A stretch of 64,000 nt of DNA from contig JAJDEB010000036.1 of the NCBI GenBank assembly GCA_029260015.1, positions 186,001 to 250,000 of the forward strand, given 5' to 3'. This stretch comes from Phycisphaerae bacterium (lineage in GTDB: Bacteria; Planctomycetota; Phycisphaerae; UBA1845). The position numbers were made by a program, and so were the translations under genes. Shown here one piece after another: positions 17,888 to 26,297 of the stretch. Numbering within the stretch: position 1 is the stretch's first letter; every line of letters starts with the position of its first letter. A model generated the notes under the pieces. It was given only the letters and a program-made list of their open reading frames with translations, ran no database searches and was not told the DNA's origin.

Positions 17888-18624
17888 CGTTTGGGCAAAC
17901 GGATTCCGAGTTCGGCAAATTGTTTGTTGGCTTGGTCAGCCCACCCGCGATTTGCGATCGGACTCGCCGGACTTGGATGGAGAATCCCGCCAATCGGTAT
18001 TCCGCAATCGTTCAACACTTTTTCTGCGCGCTTCTGTGCGAATGCCCCCACACCGACAACCATTTTGGGGGCAACAAACTCGACGGTCCTCAGAAGTGCC
18101 CGATCGCAGATTTCCAATAGCGGCGTGCGCTCGTCGGCTGGCAACTTGTCTGGCGTGCGATTGCGGCCGGAATCTTCCAGAAAAATCAGCGGACAGTAAT
18201 TGCATACAAAGAACCGCTTGAGGAATCGCGTTGGCGATTTGAATGTATCCTTAGCCCACCCCCACAGGCGTGCGCCACTGACTTCGCTTCGATGACAATC
18301 GAGTCCAAGGATCGGTCGCTTCGGGTGTACGTCGGAGGGCGATCCGATAGCCGCATCAATCTTGAGCCAATCGCGGACAGCCCCCACTTCACCAAAGGGC
18401 ACACCGGTTTGAGCCATGCCCCAAGGTCCGGGGTTCATTCCCAGAAGCATGATTTCGACATTGGAAAAATCGCAGCGCGCCACAAATGCATCGAATGATT
18501 TGCGGGCATATTCCAGTGGATTGTAAACGTATTGGACGGGTGGCCTGAACGAAAGCGACGAAAGTTCATCGACCAAATCGTCGGTGATTGACTTCAAAAT
18601 TGTTCGTTTGGTTTTGGTGGCCAT
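17884..18624 (-). CDS. Single-strand-selective uracil-DNA glycosylase, SMUG1 type
   Basis: 246 aa. The water-activating motif appears as LLGMNPGPWGMAQTGVPFGE, the SMUG1 version of motif A. It is followed by NYCPLIFLEDSGRNRTPDKL and the HPSPASPIANRGW minor-groove/intercalation motif with the conserved His. These match animal and bacterial SMUG1 proteins closely and distinguish it from UDG families 1, 4 and 5. Removes uracil and oxidised pyrimidines from DNA in base excision repair. Monocistronic or last of a transcript. Confidence 0.93.
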   Translation of the reverse strand: MATKTKRTILKSITDDLVDELSSLSFRPPVQYVYNPLEYARKSFDAFVARCDFSNVEIMLLGMNPGPWGMAQTGVPFGEVGAVRDWLKIDAAIGSPSDVHPKRPILGLDCHRSEVSGARLWGWAKDTFKSPTRFLKRFFVCNYCPLIFLEDSGRNRTPDKLPADERTPLLEICDRALLRTVEFVAPKMVVGVGAFAQKRAEKVLNDCGIPIGGILHPSPASPIANRGWADQANKQFAELGIRLPKR

Positions 18625-18644
18625 TGCGCTCGCTTCGGTGATGA

Positions 18645-18672
18645 GTTAGACACACTTGGTATAGCGTGTGCG
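18645..18672. promoter_or_regulatory. Dyad GTTAGACACAC...GTGTGCG upstream of SMUG1
   Basis: GTTAGACACAC (18645-18655) and GTGTGCG (18666-18672) flank a short spacer, giving a CACAC/GTGTG dyad about 20-50 bp before the SMUG1 start. The same two elements with a longer spacer stand before cdsA (36872-36907). A shared regulatory site is possible; function unknown. Confidence 0.3.
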
Positions 18673-18771
18673 CATCAAGAAGCAAATCACGTTCGAGATC
18701 GCGAATTGTCTGGATTGTGAATTCTTGCCGGGTGGGTTGAAACGACTTTACGGTGATGCGACCGTTGGGAT

Positions 18772-19431
18772 TTATGGTTCCACTAAGCCTTCGCGAACGG
18801 CGTATCGCGTCAACGCGACCCGATCATGAAGGTCTAGACGTCGCATCATGTTGTCGCAGTGACAATCAATCGTCTTGACCGCAACATCCAATGCCATGGC
18901 GATCTCTTTTTTGGAATGGCCTTGGGCGATGTATTTGAGTATTTCGATCTGCCGGGGTGTGATGATGGTCCGTCGCGTCTGCAAAGGTCTGATCGTTTTT
19001 CCGGAGAGTGGGCATTTCGCAAGTCTCTTGAGGACATCTTGCGAGTAGAACGTTTTACCCCGCACAATGTCCTGCAGTCCAGAAATGAATCGAGTGAGAT
19101 TCTCGCGCTTGGAGATAAACCCTTCCGCGTCCATTGCGATGGCCTGATCGACATATCGATCATAGATCGTGGCGCTGATAAACACTGTTTTGATTTCCGG
19201 TTGCAGTCGCCGAATCTCCAACGCCAGATTGGTGCCCCATTCCCCTTGAAGATTGATGTCGATCAGCGCAATTGTGCAGTCCGTTCGCTGAATAGACTTG
19301 AGGGCTTCCTTTCGGTTGGCGGCTGTTGCCACCACCTCGAACCCCGGAACGCGATTCAGGGCGTCTTTGAAAGTCGAGCGAACCATTTCATGGTCGTCAA
19401 CCAACATGATTCGGGCTGCACACTTAATCAT
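18772..19431 (-). CDS. NarL/FixJ-family response regulator (receiver + LuxR HTH)
   Basis: 219 aa from the ATG at 19431. This start overlaps the kinase stop by 8 nt (ATGATTAA) and leaves a normal receiver start (RIMLVDDHEMV), while longer forms would add about 34 unrelated residues. Receiver: acidic pair DD, phospho-acceptor in ALIDINLQG, Ser/Thr in VFISAT, Lys in GFISKREN. The last 60 residues are a LuxR-type HTH (TPRQIEILKYIAQGHSKKEI..KTIDCHCDNMMRRL). A transcription factor controlled by the translationally coupled kinase gene. Targets unknown. Confidence 0.93.
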   Translation of the reverse strand: MIKCAARIMLVDDHEMVRSTFKDALNRVPGFEVVATAANRKEALKSIQRTDCTIALIDINLQGEWGTNLALEIRRLQPEIKTVFISATIYDRYVDQAIAMDAEGFISKRENLTRFISGLQDIVRGKTFYSQDVLKRLAKCPLSGKTIRPLQTRRTIITPRQIEILKYIAQGHSKKEIAMALDVAVKTIDCHCDNMMRRLDLHDRVALTRYAVREGLVEP

Positions 19432-20551
19432 GATCCGTGAAACCCTCATCACTTGGAGATGATCCAGAACTTTGTACGAGTGGAAACGTGATGCGGACCT
19501 CTGTCCCCGTACCCATTCCCGACTCAAACGCAATCACACCACCGTGATCACGAACGATGTCAGCAACGATGGACAAACCCAAGCCGCCACCGGTTGCATT
19601 TTGCTTAAGGGTAAATCCTGGCTCGAAGGCTCTGGCTACGGTGTGGGCATCCATACCAATACCGGTGTCGCGCACTTTCAAAATGACTCGAGGCATTTGA
19701 TCATTTGGTCGCTGCCCGGTTGCGCCGTCCTTGCGCTTGAAACGGTCGCTTCTGGAAGTGGCGCGCTTGGATTGTGGTCGAGCGGGACACCGGTTCGAAG
19801 TTTCGAGCGTAACGAACAGGTGCCCGCCCGAGCGCAATGACTCAGCGGCATTTAGAAAGAGGTTTTGGATGACGCGTACGATTTGAGTGGCGTTTCCAAA
19901 CATGTACGCGGGAACATGCGCCGGCAAATCTTCGACAATGGCTACGTTTGATGGAATCCATGCCCGGGAACCTTCAATCGTGGACTGTATCGTTTGAACA
20001 AGATTGAAATTGCATTTCGGAATGCTCGTGCCGCCCGCAGATGTCCGAAGCAATCCAGAAAGCTCCAACGCATTCTCAGCAGCCGATTGAATTGCGCGAA
20101 TTGATTTGGCGCACTGTCGATCAAACTTCATATCGGCTTGCGCCATTTCAGCCCGATTCACAATCACCATCAGGAGATTGTCCAAATCATGTACAAACTG
20201 TCCGACATGCAGACCCGGCATGTTGTCGGGCGCTGCCGGTATCGACCCTAGATCACGTTCAACCATCGGAGTCTGGCGACATACATCCTGCACATCTTGG
20301 GCCCGCCACTGATTCGAGTTGACTGCGTTTCTCAGAATACGACGCGAATGCGATCCATGTCGCGACATTGAGGCTCTCTGGAACGTCCCCATATCTGCAA
20401 CAGTTGATGGTTGTAGAATGGACTGCGAATCATTGGACGGCTGCTTTACGGGCATCGCTTTTTCGCTTTGGCGTTTTCCTGATGCCAGGGCACGAATTCG
20501 ACTGCGGGCATAGCGCAAGACGGCGGAGCCTTCCTTCAGAAATTGCTGCAT
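19424..20551 (-). CDS. Cytoplasmic hybrid-type-like histidine kinase
   Basis: 375 aa from the ATG at 20551 (GGGAG about 13 nt upstream); a TTG at 20680 is an alternative. The H-box is QFVHDLDNLLMVI (HDxxN, as in PAS/hybrid-sensor kinases), then NLFLNAAESL (N-box), VRDTGIGM (G1) and GGGLGLSIV (G2). No transmembrane segment and no recognisable sensor domain in the about 130 N-terminal residues, which are basic and low-complexity, so it senses a cytosolic signal or a partner. A 40-residue Arg/Ser/Lys-rich insertion lies between the N and G1 boxes. Forms a two-component system with the overlapping response regulator. Confidence 0.9.
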   Translation of the reverse strand: MQQFLKEGSAVLRYARSRIRALASGKRQSEKAMPVKQPSNDSQSILQPSTVADMGTFQRASMSRHGSHSRRILRNAVNSNQWRAQDVQDVCRQTPMVERDLGSIPAAPDNMPGLHVGQFVHDLDNLLMVIVNRAEMAQADMKFDRQCAKSIRAIQSAAENALELSGLLRTSAGGTSIPKCNFNLVQTIQSTIEGSRAWIPSNVAIVEDLPAHVPAYMFGNATQIVRVIQNLFLNAAESLRSGGHLFVTLETSNRCPARPQSKRATSRSDRFKRKDGATGQRPNDQMPRVILKVRDTGIGMDAHTVARAFEPGFTLKQNATGGGLGLSIVADIVRDHGGVIAFESGMGTGTEVRITFPLVQSSGSSPSDEGFTDHD

Positions 20552-20650
20552 TCTTATTGTCGCTCCCACCGATTCAACCCCTTCCGATTTGCGCGTGCGA
20601 TCGAAATTTACGAAATGATCACAGCGAATGTGCAGGCGCACGGATACCGT

Positions 20651-20669
20651 ACTCTCTTGAGTCGAGAGT
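20651..20669. repeat. Small inverted repeat upstream of the histidine kinase
   Basis: ACTCTC (20651-20656) and GAGAGT (20664-20669) around TTGAGTC. It lies in the 5' region of the kinase gene and might be an operator. A T-rich run follows on the plus strand, but no plus-strand gene ends here. Confidence 0.35.
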
Positions 20670-20750
20670 TTTTGTTTCAACTATAATTTGGTCCGGAATA
20701 ACGACCGGCGTTGTCCTGAATTCCTCGACAACAATCTCAACTAATATCCA

Positions 20751-20784
20751 AACTACTATCCTGCTATCCCAACTACTATCCTGC
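20751..20784. repeat. Short tandem repeat spanning the stop of the unknown gene
   Basis: AACTACTATCCTGC occurs at 20751-20764 and 20771-20784 (20-bp period), with a weaker related unit just to the left. The second copy contains the TAG stop of the 249-aa protein gene. Confidence 0.6.
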
Positions 20785-21525
20785 CTGATTCTGGGCCAAC
20801 GTGATGCAATTCGACATTGCCATCAAGTCAGCAATCGCGCCACTTTCTTCAAGCAACTGCGTCATCTGATCGCGAGTCAACCGTTCACCCGCGTCTCTTA
20901 ATTCAAGTGCAATCGACAATTCATCAACCAGCGCATCCCGGGTATGCTCGGCTTCGCGCAGCTTGACCTGCACATCGTCGCGACAAAGATGGGCTGCGAT
21001 CCGATCAACCTCTGCAAAGGAACTGTCGCAATTCATGTGTCGAAGCGTTGTGTACACCAGCATCGGTGCAAGTTTTGCAAACAACTTCCTCGCCTGATCA
21101 GCCGAAAGCTGTCTCGTAACATCGGTCAGAATACCTGCGTCGTTCTCTTGATCGAGAGCACTACCACGCACCGGCAAGATGGCATCTTTGCCTGCCGTTA
21201 GCCGCTCCTTAATCTGGGTGACAATCTTCGCATACTCTGACGACCCAGAATCGGCTGTTTCCATCTCCTCGGTCAGCGCGTCTCGAATTCGGTCGATCTG
21301 TGGATCCGCCCGATGAAACTCGTCAGCCAACTGCGCGTTTGACATCATCAATTCATTGAACACTGTGGGATCCTCGACGCTCAAGGTTTCGAGAAGCTTT
21401 CGCACATAGGTGGCGTCATCAACTGGCTGCTGACTCGATGACGCTCCATCACTTGACCCATCACTCAACCCGTCATTTGATGATGGTTGTTTTTTTGAGG
21501 ACGAATGTTCGTCGCGCATGGACAT
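20776..21525 (-). CDS. Uncharacterised protein downstream of the ECF sigma factor
   Basis: 249 aa, starting MSMRDEHSSS. I do not recognise a family. The first 40 residues are Ser/Gln/Asp-rich and probably disordered; the rest is predicted mostly helical and acidic, with heptad-like stretches (VRKLLETLSVEDPTVFNEL, ARKLFAKLAPMLVY, TRDALVDELSIALELRDAGE). No signal peptide, membrane segment or Cys motif. It sits 87 bp after the ECF sigma gene and before the kinase/regulator pair on the same strand, so a role as anti-sigma-like or signalling partner is possible but is inference from position only. Confidence 0.65.
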   Translation of the reverse strand: MSMRDEHSSSKKQPSSNDGLSDGSSDGASSSQQPVDDATYVRKLLETLSVEDPTVFNELMMSNAQLADEFHRADPQIDRIRDALTEEMETADSGSSEYAKIVTQIKERLTAGKDAILPVRGSALDQENDAGILTDVTRQLSADQARKLFAKLAPMLVYTTLRHMNCDSSFAEVDRIAAHLCRDDVQVKLREAEHTRDALVDELSIALELRDAGERLTRDQMTQLLEESGAIADLMAMSNCITLAQNQAG

Positions 21526-21612
21526 GCGGGCTTTATCCCTTTGAATGCAAACAAACTAAACAGCAGTTCAAACAGTTACGATTATGCGAATTACGACTAA
21601 GCCAATTTTGGA

Positions 21613-22188
21613 CTAAGAGAACTGTCGCCGAAAGCGCTCCAACGATTGCTCGATCATGTAATCCACCTGATGCCAGTTCTTGCCCAATTGCTCGGCAATG
21701 GCGTTGATCGATTGGCCGTCAACGACGTAGCTCCACAATATCAAACGAGTGAGGTCGTCGAGTTCGCAGAAAATTCTGCGAATTTCTTGAATTTCTTCCT
21801 TTTTCTCGGTTTGGGCAGGTGCAGACAGGGAATTGGCGTCGAAATCCAAAAGTTGGGCGACGTCGGAGAATCCTTTGAGGGCGGGCGCACCAACCGAAAC
21901 GCGCGTATCCGAACGGGTTCTCGCGGTGGCGATCCGGTGGGCGGATGATTTGGTCAGGTCCAGGGCAGCGTTCTTTGCCACTCGGCGTAAATATCGGAAC
22001 AAACCGTCATCGTCCGGTAACACGCGCTCTTTGTTGCGTATCAGTATCAGCAGGGCTTGTTGAACGAGGTCTTCACGATCGGCGGAAACGATGCTTGTAA
22101 ACGAACGCCCCAAGTACGAAAGCAGGCGCTTCCGCAACTGGCAGATTTCGCGCGATGAGATTACAGTCCACCATCGTTTGCTTGACAT
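21613..22188 (-). CDS. ECF-type RNA polymerase sigma factor
   Basis: 191 aa. Region 2 is visible as DREDLVQQALLILIRNKERV followed by LFRYLRRVAKNAALD, and region 4 as EIRRIFCELDDLTRLILWSYV and a helix-turn-helix INAIAEQLGKNWHQVDYMIE. The linker between the regions is long (about 50 residues) and polar. There is no anti-sigma with a recognisable zinc or membrane domain nearby; a divergent Ser/Thr kinase gene starts 250 bp away. Planctomycetes often pair ECF factors with Ser/Thr kinases. Confidence 0.88.
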   Translation of the reverse strand: MSSKRWWTVISSREICQLRKRLLSYLGRSFTSIVSADREDLVQQALLILIRNKERVLPDDDGLFRYLRRVAKNAALDLTKSSAHRIATARTRSDTRVSVGAPALKGFSDVAQLLDFDANSLSAPAQTEKKEEIQEIRRIFCELDDLTRLILWSYVVDGQSINAIAEQLGKNWHQVDYMIEQSLERFRRQFS

Positions 22189-22439
22189 GATTCATCCGTG
22201 ATTCACAAAGGTACTTCGCGTAAATCATCTGCCCCTTGTGGCATAATTGGAGATCATTGACGTAGCGCCGTCACGTTTTTTTCATCACCATTTCAAACTG
22301 AATTCAAAGATTTCGGTTGCTGTGGTTCGTCGATTCGAACACAACTTTGAATGACTCTTGATCCGCGTGAAGTCGCGTCTTCTTGAGTGTACACCACAAA
22401 CGCTGCATCGCTAACAAGAAGGCGAACAATACCTTAGTC

Positions 22440-24887
22440 ATGAATGATGCCCAGGTCCAGATATTTGTGTCGGCGATGCTTGCAGAACCCGCGCAAGACG
22501 AGGAAACCCTGCGCCTCGCCCGCGAACTTGCACAACAACCCAACGCACTTGAATACATTCGAAAAGCCTGGCCCAGTGCCGAACATCCTATCATCTCAGA
22601 TTATATCTGTTGCAAGCGTTTGGGGCACGGAAGTTCGGGCGTGGTGTTTAAAGCGCTCCACTTTTCTCAATCCCCCGAATGGGTGGCACTGAAAGTCCTG
22701 CGCCATGTGACAGATCAAGAAACGCTTCGATTCATCGAACGCGAAGTCGAAATCCTCAAAGCCCTCGATAGTCCAAACATTTCCCGATATCTCGATTCCG
22801 GTCACTTCGCGGGTTCGCATTACCTTGCAATGGAATTGGTTGAAGGCATTCCCCTCGACGAATATGTGCAAGACCCATCGCTCTCCATCGAAGACCGACT
22901 CCGTGTGTTCGAACAGGTGTGTTGTGTCGTCGCAGACGTTCATGAAAAAGGTGTTGTTCACCGAGATTTGACACCGCGTCACCTGCTCATCGATTCGACC
23001 GGTCAACCGCGGCTGGTCGATTTTGGGTTGTCAGCCGTGCAGTCCGAAGAATGGGCAACGCAGATCCGCAAGACCCAAACCCAGTTGGGTCGCATCATGG
23101 GTACGGTCAAATACATGTCGCCCGAGCAGACCTGGGGTGGCGTGATACCGATCGATCATGGTTGCGACATTTGGGCGTTGGGTGTCATGCTTTTTGAGAT
23201 CGCCACGGATGGAGATTATCCGTACAGCTTGGAAGCCATTGAAGGCATGAACTCTGGCGACTCGCTGCTTCATCGCATTCAGCATGAAGTTCCGCGCAAA
23301 CCGCGCATCATCCATACGCGCTATGCCAATGGATTGACGACTCTGATCTCACGTTGCCTCGCCGCAGAACCGCGCCGACGAATCGACTCTGCCCGCGACC
23401 TGGCCAACGACATCGCCAGTTTGTACAAGAGCGTTACCATTCGAACGAAACCGCTCCCTTATCGGTATCGTTTTCAGCGGATCGCAGTTGGATTGATGTT
23501 GCGTTCTCGCGCCGCGATCTGGATGCTAATCATCGCAGTGGTCCTCACGACGATTTATTTGGGCACACTCAAACACGGCGTGGATTTTGGCAACGTCACC
23601 GATGCACATAGCACCAGCGCCCAGACGCAACTCATCAAAGAGAGCATGATTCACGGCCCGATTGATTTCGCAATCATCGGAATCGGCGACCATACGAGCG
23701 ATGCAGTTATCGCGTTTGCAGACTCAAACGGACTCACAGATATCCAAAGGGACCTGATGTCTTGGCGGCCTTTGCATGGGCTGTTGATGGCGCGGATGGC
23801 CGACATTCAACCGCGGGCGATCGTGTGGGACTTTTATTTCGATACAGCACAACCGGGCGACCCGAAATTCGTTGAGGGAATCAGGGCGCTAGACGGGGCT
23901 GGCGTCCCTGTTGTGCTTGGTGCGCTGGACTACCATCCAGACGGATCACCGAAAATCAGCCCGGATATTTATGGACCGCTCAGGGAAATCATTCACCACG
24001 GTCTACTCTATGCGCGCAACATGGAGGATCGCCCGGGTGAGTTCATCGTTGCATTGCATCGCGGTGACCGCGTGTTTCCGTCGCTCGCTTTGGCGACGCT
24101 TGGCGGTCTTTGCTTCCCGCAATTGCAAAGTGACATATCCTGGCGCCCCGGTTCCGAAACGCTGACGATCCAACACCGCGAACGCGGGACCGACGATTAC
24201 ATCAGGGACATTGATCAAATCCAAGTCATGACCCTTCCGCCGGTTCGCGACAACCGATTGGAAACAAAAGTCGGAGACCAAGCCGCGGCGAAAGTGTTTG
24301 ATCTGATCCCATTGAAAAAACAGCAAGGTCGAACAATCGCGTACGAGGACTTGCTTAACGCAAGCGATCAGCGGTTGAGCCAATTGATCGAAGGAAAGGT
24401 CGTTGTGTTCATTGATGTGCGCTCGCCCGGACGCTGGCCCTGGCAGAAGCGCGACCTTCACTCCGTCAAGTATCCGACAGGCGTGGTCCACAACGTTCCC
24501 GGAGGTTACCTCATGGCCAACGCCATCGAGGGCATCGTCAGTTGCAACTCGGTCAACCGAAGGTACTGGTTGCCGATTGAGGCCTACACGCTCGTCGTGG
24601 GCATGGCGGTTGTCGGATGCCTGTTGGCCAATCTGCTTTCGCGCCGAGGCGTCTGCCGATCAATGCCCAGCCAGCTCGCAGCGATCGGAATACTCGTAGC
24701 GTTCACCTTCGTTTGCGCACTTCTGGTATTCGACGCCAGAGCGCGCGCCTTTACGGATTGGGCAATCGGCGGCGCGGCAGCCGGCTCAACAGCCATTCTT
24801 GCGCTTTGGGTAGAATTCGTACGAAACCGTTACCGATTTCCACGTCATTCGAATTCTAACTTCCCAACGCGCTCCAACAGCCATTGA
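22440..24887 (+). CDS. Membrane Ser/Thr protein kinase with extracytoplasmic CHASE2-type sensor
   Basis: 815 aa from the ATG at 22440. The kinase domain spans about 55-330: LGHGSSGVVFK loop, VALKVL (Lys85), HRDLTPRHLL catalytic loop, VDFGLSA, GTVKYMSPEQ. The catalytic loop is unusual: the Lys normally two after HRD-Asp is Thr, and the conserved Mg-binding Asn is His. One membrane helix follows (about 360-378), then about 330 residues matching CHASE2 (DFAIIGIGD, IVWDFYFD, GVVHNVPGGYLMANAIEG), then three C-terminal helices. A short N-terminal region (1-50) is acidic. A transmembrane kinase sensing an outside signal, divergent from the ECF sigma gene, which is a candidate target. Confidence 0.87.
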   Translation: MNDAQVQIFVSAMLAEPAQDEETLRLARELAQQPNALEYIRKAWPSAEHPIISDYICCKRLGHGSSGVVFKALHFSQSPEWVALKVLRHVTDQETLRFIEREVEILKALDSPNISRYLDSGHFAGSHYLAMELVEGIPLDEYVQDPSLSIEDRLRVFEQVCCVVADVHEKGVVHRDLTPRHLLIDSTGQPRLVDFGLSAVQSEEWATQIRKTQTQLGRIMGTVKYMSPEQTWGGVIPIDHGCDIWALGVMLFEIATDGDYPYSLEAIEGMNSGDSLLHRIQHEVPRKPRIIHTRYANGLTTLISRCLAAEPRRRIDSARDLANDIASLYKSVTIRTKPLPYRYRFQRIAVGLMLRSRAAIWMLIIAVVLTTIYLGTLKHGVDFGNVTDAHSTSAQTQLIKESMIHGPIDFAIIGIGDHTSDAVIAFADSNGLTDIQRDLMSWRPLHGLLMARMADIQPRAIVWDFYFDTAQPGDPKFVEGIRALDGAGVPVVLGALDYHPDGSPKISPDIYGPLREIIHHGLLYARNMEDRPGEFIVALHRGDRVFPSLALATLGGLCFPQLQSDISWRPGSETLTIQHRERGTDDYIRDIDQIQVMTLPPVRDNRLETKVGDQAAAKVFDLIPLKKQQGRTIAYEDLLNASDQRLSQLIEGKVVVFIDVRSPGRWPWQKRDLHSVKYPTGVVHNVPGGYLMANAIEGIVSCNSVNRRYWLPIEAYTLVVGMAVVGCLLANLLSRRGVCRSMPSQLAAIGILVAFTFVCALLVFDARARAFTDWAIGGAAAGSTAILALWVEFVRNRYRFPRHSNSNFPTRSNSH

Positions 24888-24959
24888 CGCCAACTGTACG
24901 CCGCCAGATTAACCTGACTCACTTGTTACACCGGGTCGCCATCTCGACGAGTCGATTGG

Positions 24960-25079
24960 CTAGGCCACCCAGGAAATTGCACCCATCAGGAAGGCCATCG
25001 AAGCAGCCGTCAACATCACTGCACGACTACACCACAAGATGATTCGTTGTTCGTTATGACTTAGTGGATAATGAATCAT
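24960..25079 (-). CDS. 39-residue predicted single-pass membrane peptide
   Basis: Begins MIHYPLSHNEQRIILW, with AAAGGAAGG 6 nt before the ATG overlapping the stop of the gene ahead of it, a very good ribosome site. Residues about 12-39 are hydrophobic (CSRAVMLTAASMAFLMGA), one likely transmembrane helix, ending in a TAG. No family recognised. Follows the 45-residue ORF with a 14-bp gap, so the two form a bicistronic unit on the minus strand, convergent with the kinase gene. Coding status rests on the ribosome sites and spacing, since the length is too small for codon statistics. Confidence 0.55.
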   Translation of the reverse strand: MIHYPLSHNEQRIILWCSRAVMLTAASMAFLMGAISWVA

Positions 25080-25093
25080 TGCATACCTTCCTT

Positions 25094-25231
25094 TCAACCT
25101 TGTGATCCGATGATTTCCCAAGTAATTCCGGTTTCAACCCACGCTACGAACATGTTGTACAAATCCTCAAGCGGACCCGACCACATGAAATCCACAGTAA
25201 CAAAACCAGCAGCAACCATTTCTTCAAACAT
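25094..25231 (-). CDS. 45-residue uncharacterised peptide, first of a two-gene unit
   Basis: Begins MFEEMVAAGFVTVDFMW and contains LEDLYNMFVAWVETG. The Shine-Dalgarno AAGGAG (25240-25245) sits 8 nt before the ATG, the textbook spacing. The peptide is acidic and aromatic-rich without a clear transmembrane helix. Its stop codon overlaps the ribosome site of the following 39-residue membrane peptide, implying coupled translation. Similar two-peptide units are known among small signalling or toxin/antitoxin systems, but I have no evidence for a specific one. Confidence 0.55.
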   Translation of the reverse strand: MFEEMVAAGFVTVDFMWSGPLEDLYNMFVAWVETGITWEIIGSQG

Positions 25232-25556
25232 TGCAACTTCTCCTTAAGAAAGTGAAAAATCGACTCACACGCATTTGGTATGAGAGACAAGGCCCCGAGT
25301 GCGGGTTCATCCGAATTCGAGGCGAGAGTGGATTTGATTCTGGGCATCGCAATTGATTGATGTCAAACGTAATGTTGGGAATCAACCCGCAAGTTGTGAG
25401 TAACTCGTGGGCTATTCATCCCAATTCCACAAACTTAGAGCCAGAGTTGTTAGAATGTGCAATCTTGGCATTGGGGAATTTCACCTTGAATATGGCAGAC
25501 GTCTTCGCGATTATCGGAACGCGAAACGCGCACAAAATGGATTGCAATTTGATTTG
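25232..25556. other. Divergent region, small-peptide unit / glycosyltransferase
   Basis: 325 bp. Must hold the promoters of both divergent units. No clear promoter boxes, repeats or RNA genes seen. Confidence 0.4.
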
Positions 25557-26276
25557 ATGACCAAAATGTCAAACCTATCCATCATCATCCCGACGTTTCA
25601 AGAAGCCGCCAACCTGGAACAACTTGTCACGCGGATATCACAGACGCTCGCCGACTCAAACCTGATTTTCGAGATCCTGATCGTTGACGACGACAGTCGG
25701 GATGGAACCGATGCGCTCATAGCAAATCTTGCGGAACTCGGTCTGCCAGTTCGATTGATACTTCGCAAAAACGAACGGGGATTGAGTTCGGCGGTGATCC
25801 GAGGATTTGATGAAGCACAGGGTTCAACACTGATCTGCATGGATGCGGACCTGAGCCATCCGCCCGAGGCGATCCCCGATCTGCTGAACGCTTTGGACCA
25901 ACCCGGAGTCGACTTCGTCATCGGCAGTCGCTACGTCGGCGGCGCAGGAACAGATGACGAGTGGGGGTTGTTTAGACGAGCCAACAGCTACGCGGCCACG
26001 GCGCTGGCACGTCCATTTACAATGGCTCGCGATCCTTTGTCGGGATACTTTGCCATGCGCCGAAGCCAATACAGGATGTGTGATTCGCTCAGCCCGCTGG
26101 GCTATAAGATCGGACTGGAATTGATCGTCAAATGCAACTGCCGCAACGTAGCAGAAGTGCCAATACACTTCGCACAGCGACGTTGCGGCAGCAGCAAATT
26201 AACGTTGAAACAACAGTGGCTTTACTTGCGTCACATCGCCAGACTCGCCCGATACAAACTGGCGCGACGATCGTAA
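25557..26276 (+). CDS. Polyprenol-phosphate mannosyl/glycosyltransferase (GT2, DPM1-like)
   Basis: 239 aa from the ATG at 25557 (MTKMSNLSIIIPTF); the frame is open further upstream but carries no family sequence. GT2 markers: IIIPTFQEAANLEQL, DDDSRDGT, DADLSHPPEAIPDLL (DXD-like metal site), VIGSRYVGGAG, DPLSGYFAMRRS and VPIHFAQRRCGSSKL. These match the dolichol/polyprenol-phosphate mannose synthase group. Short C-terminus with no GtrA or membrane helices, so a soluble catalytic form that would work at the inner face of the membrane on a lipid carrier. Sugar not determined. Confidence 0.87.
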   Translation: MTKMSNLSIIIPTFQEAANLEQLVTRISQTLADSNLIFEILIVDDDSRDGTDALIANLAELGLPVRLILRKNERGLSSAVIRGFDEAQGSTLICMDADLSHPPEAIPDLLNALDQPGVDFVIGSRYVGGAGTDDEWGLFRRANSYAATALARPFTMARDPLSGYFAMRRSQYRMCDSLSPLGYKIGLELIVKCNCRNVAEVPIHFAQRRCGSSKLTLKQQWLYLRHIARLARYKLARRS

Positions 26277-26297
26277 CCAAATGCTATTGACAACGCG

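Noticed and set aside
20651..20680. Hairpin plus T run read as a plus-strand terminator
   Set aside because: No plus-strand gene ends upstream of it; kept only as a possible operator.
25144..25347. 67-codon minus-strand frame overlapping the small-peptide genes
   Set aside because: It overlaps the 45-residue ORF in another frame; the AAGGAG site fits the 45-residue ORF and not this one.
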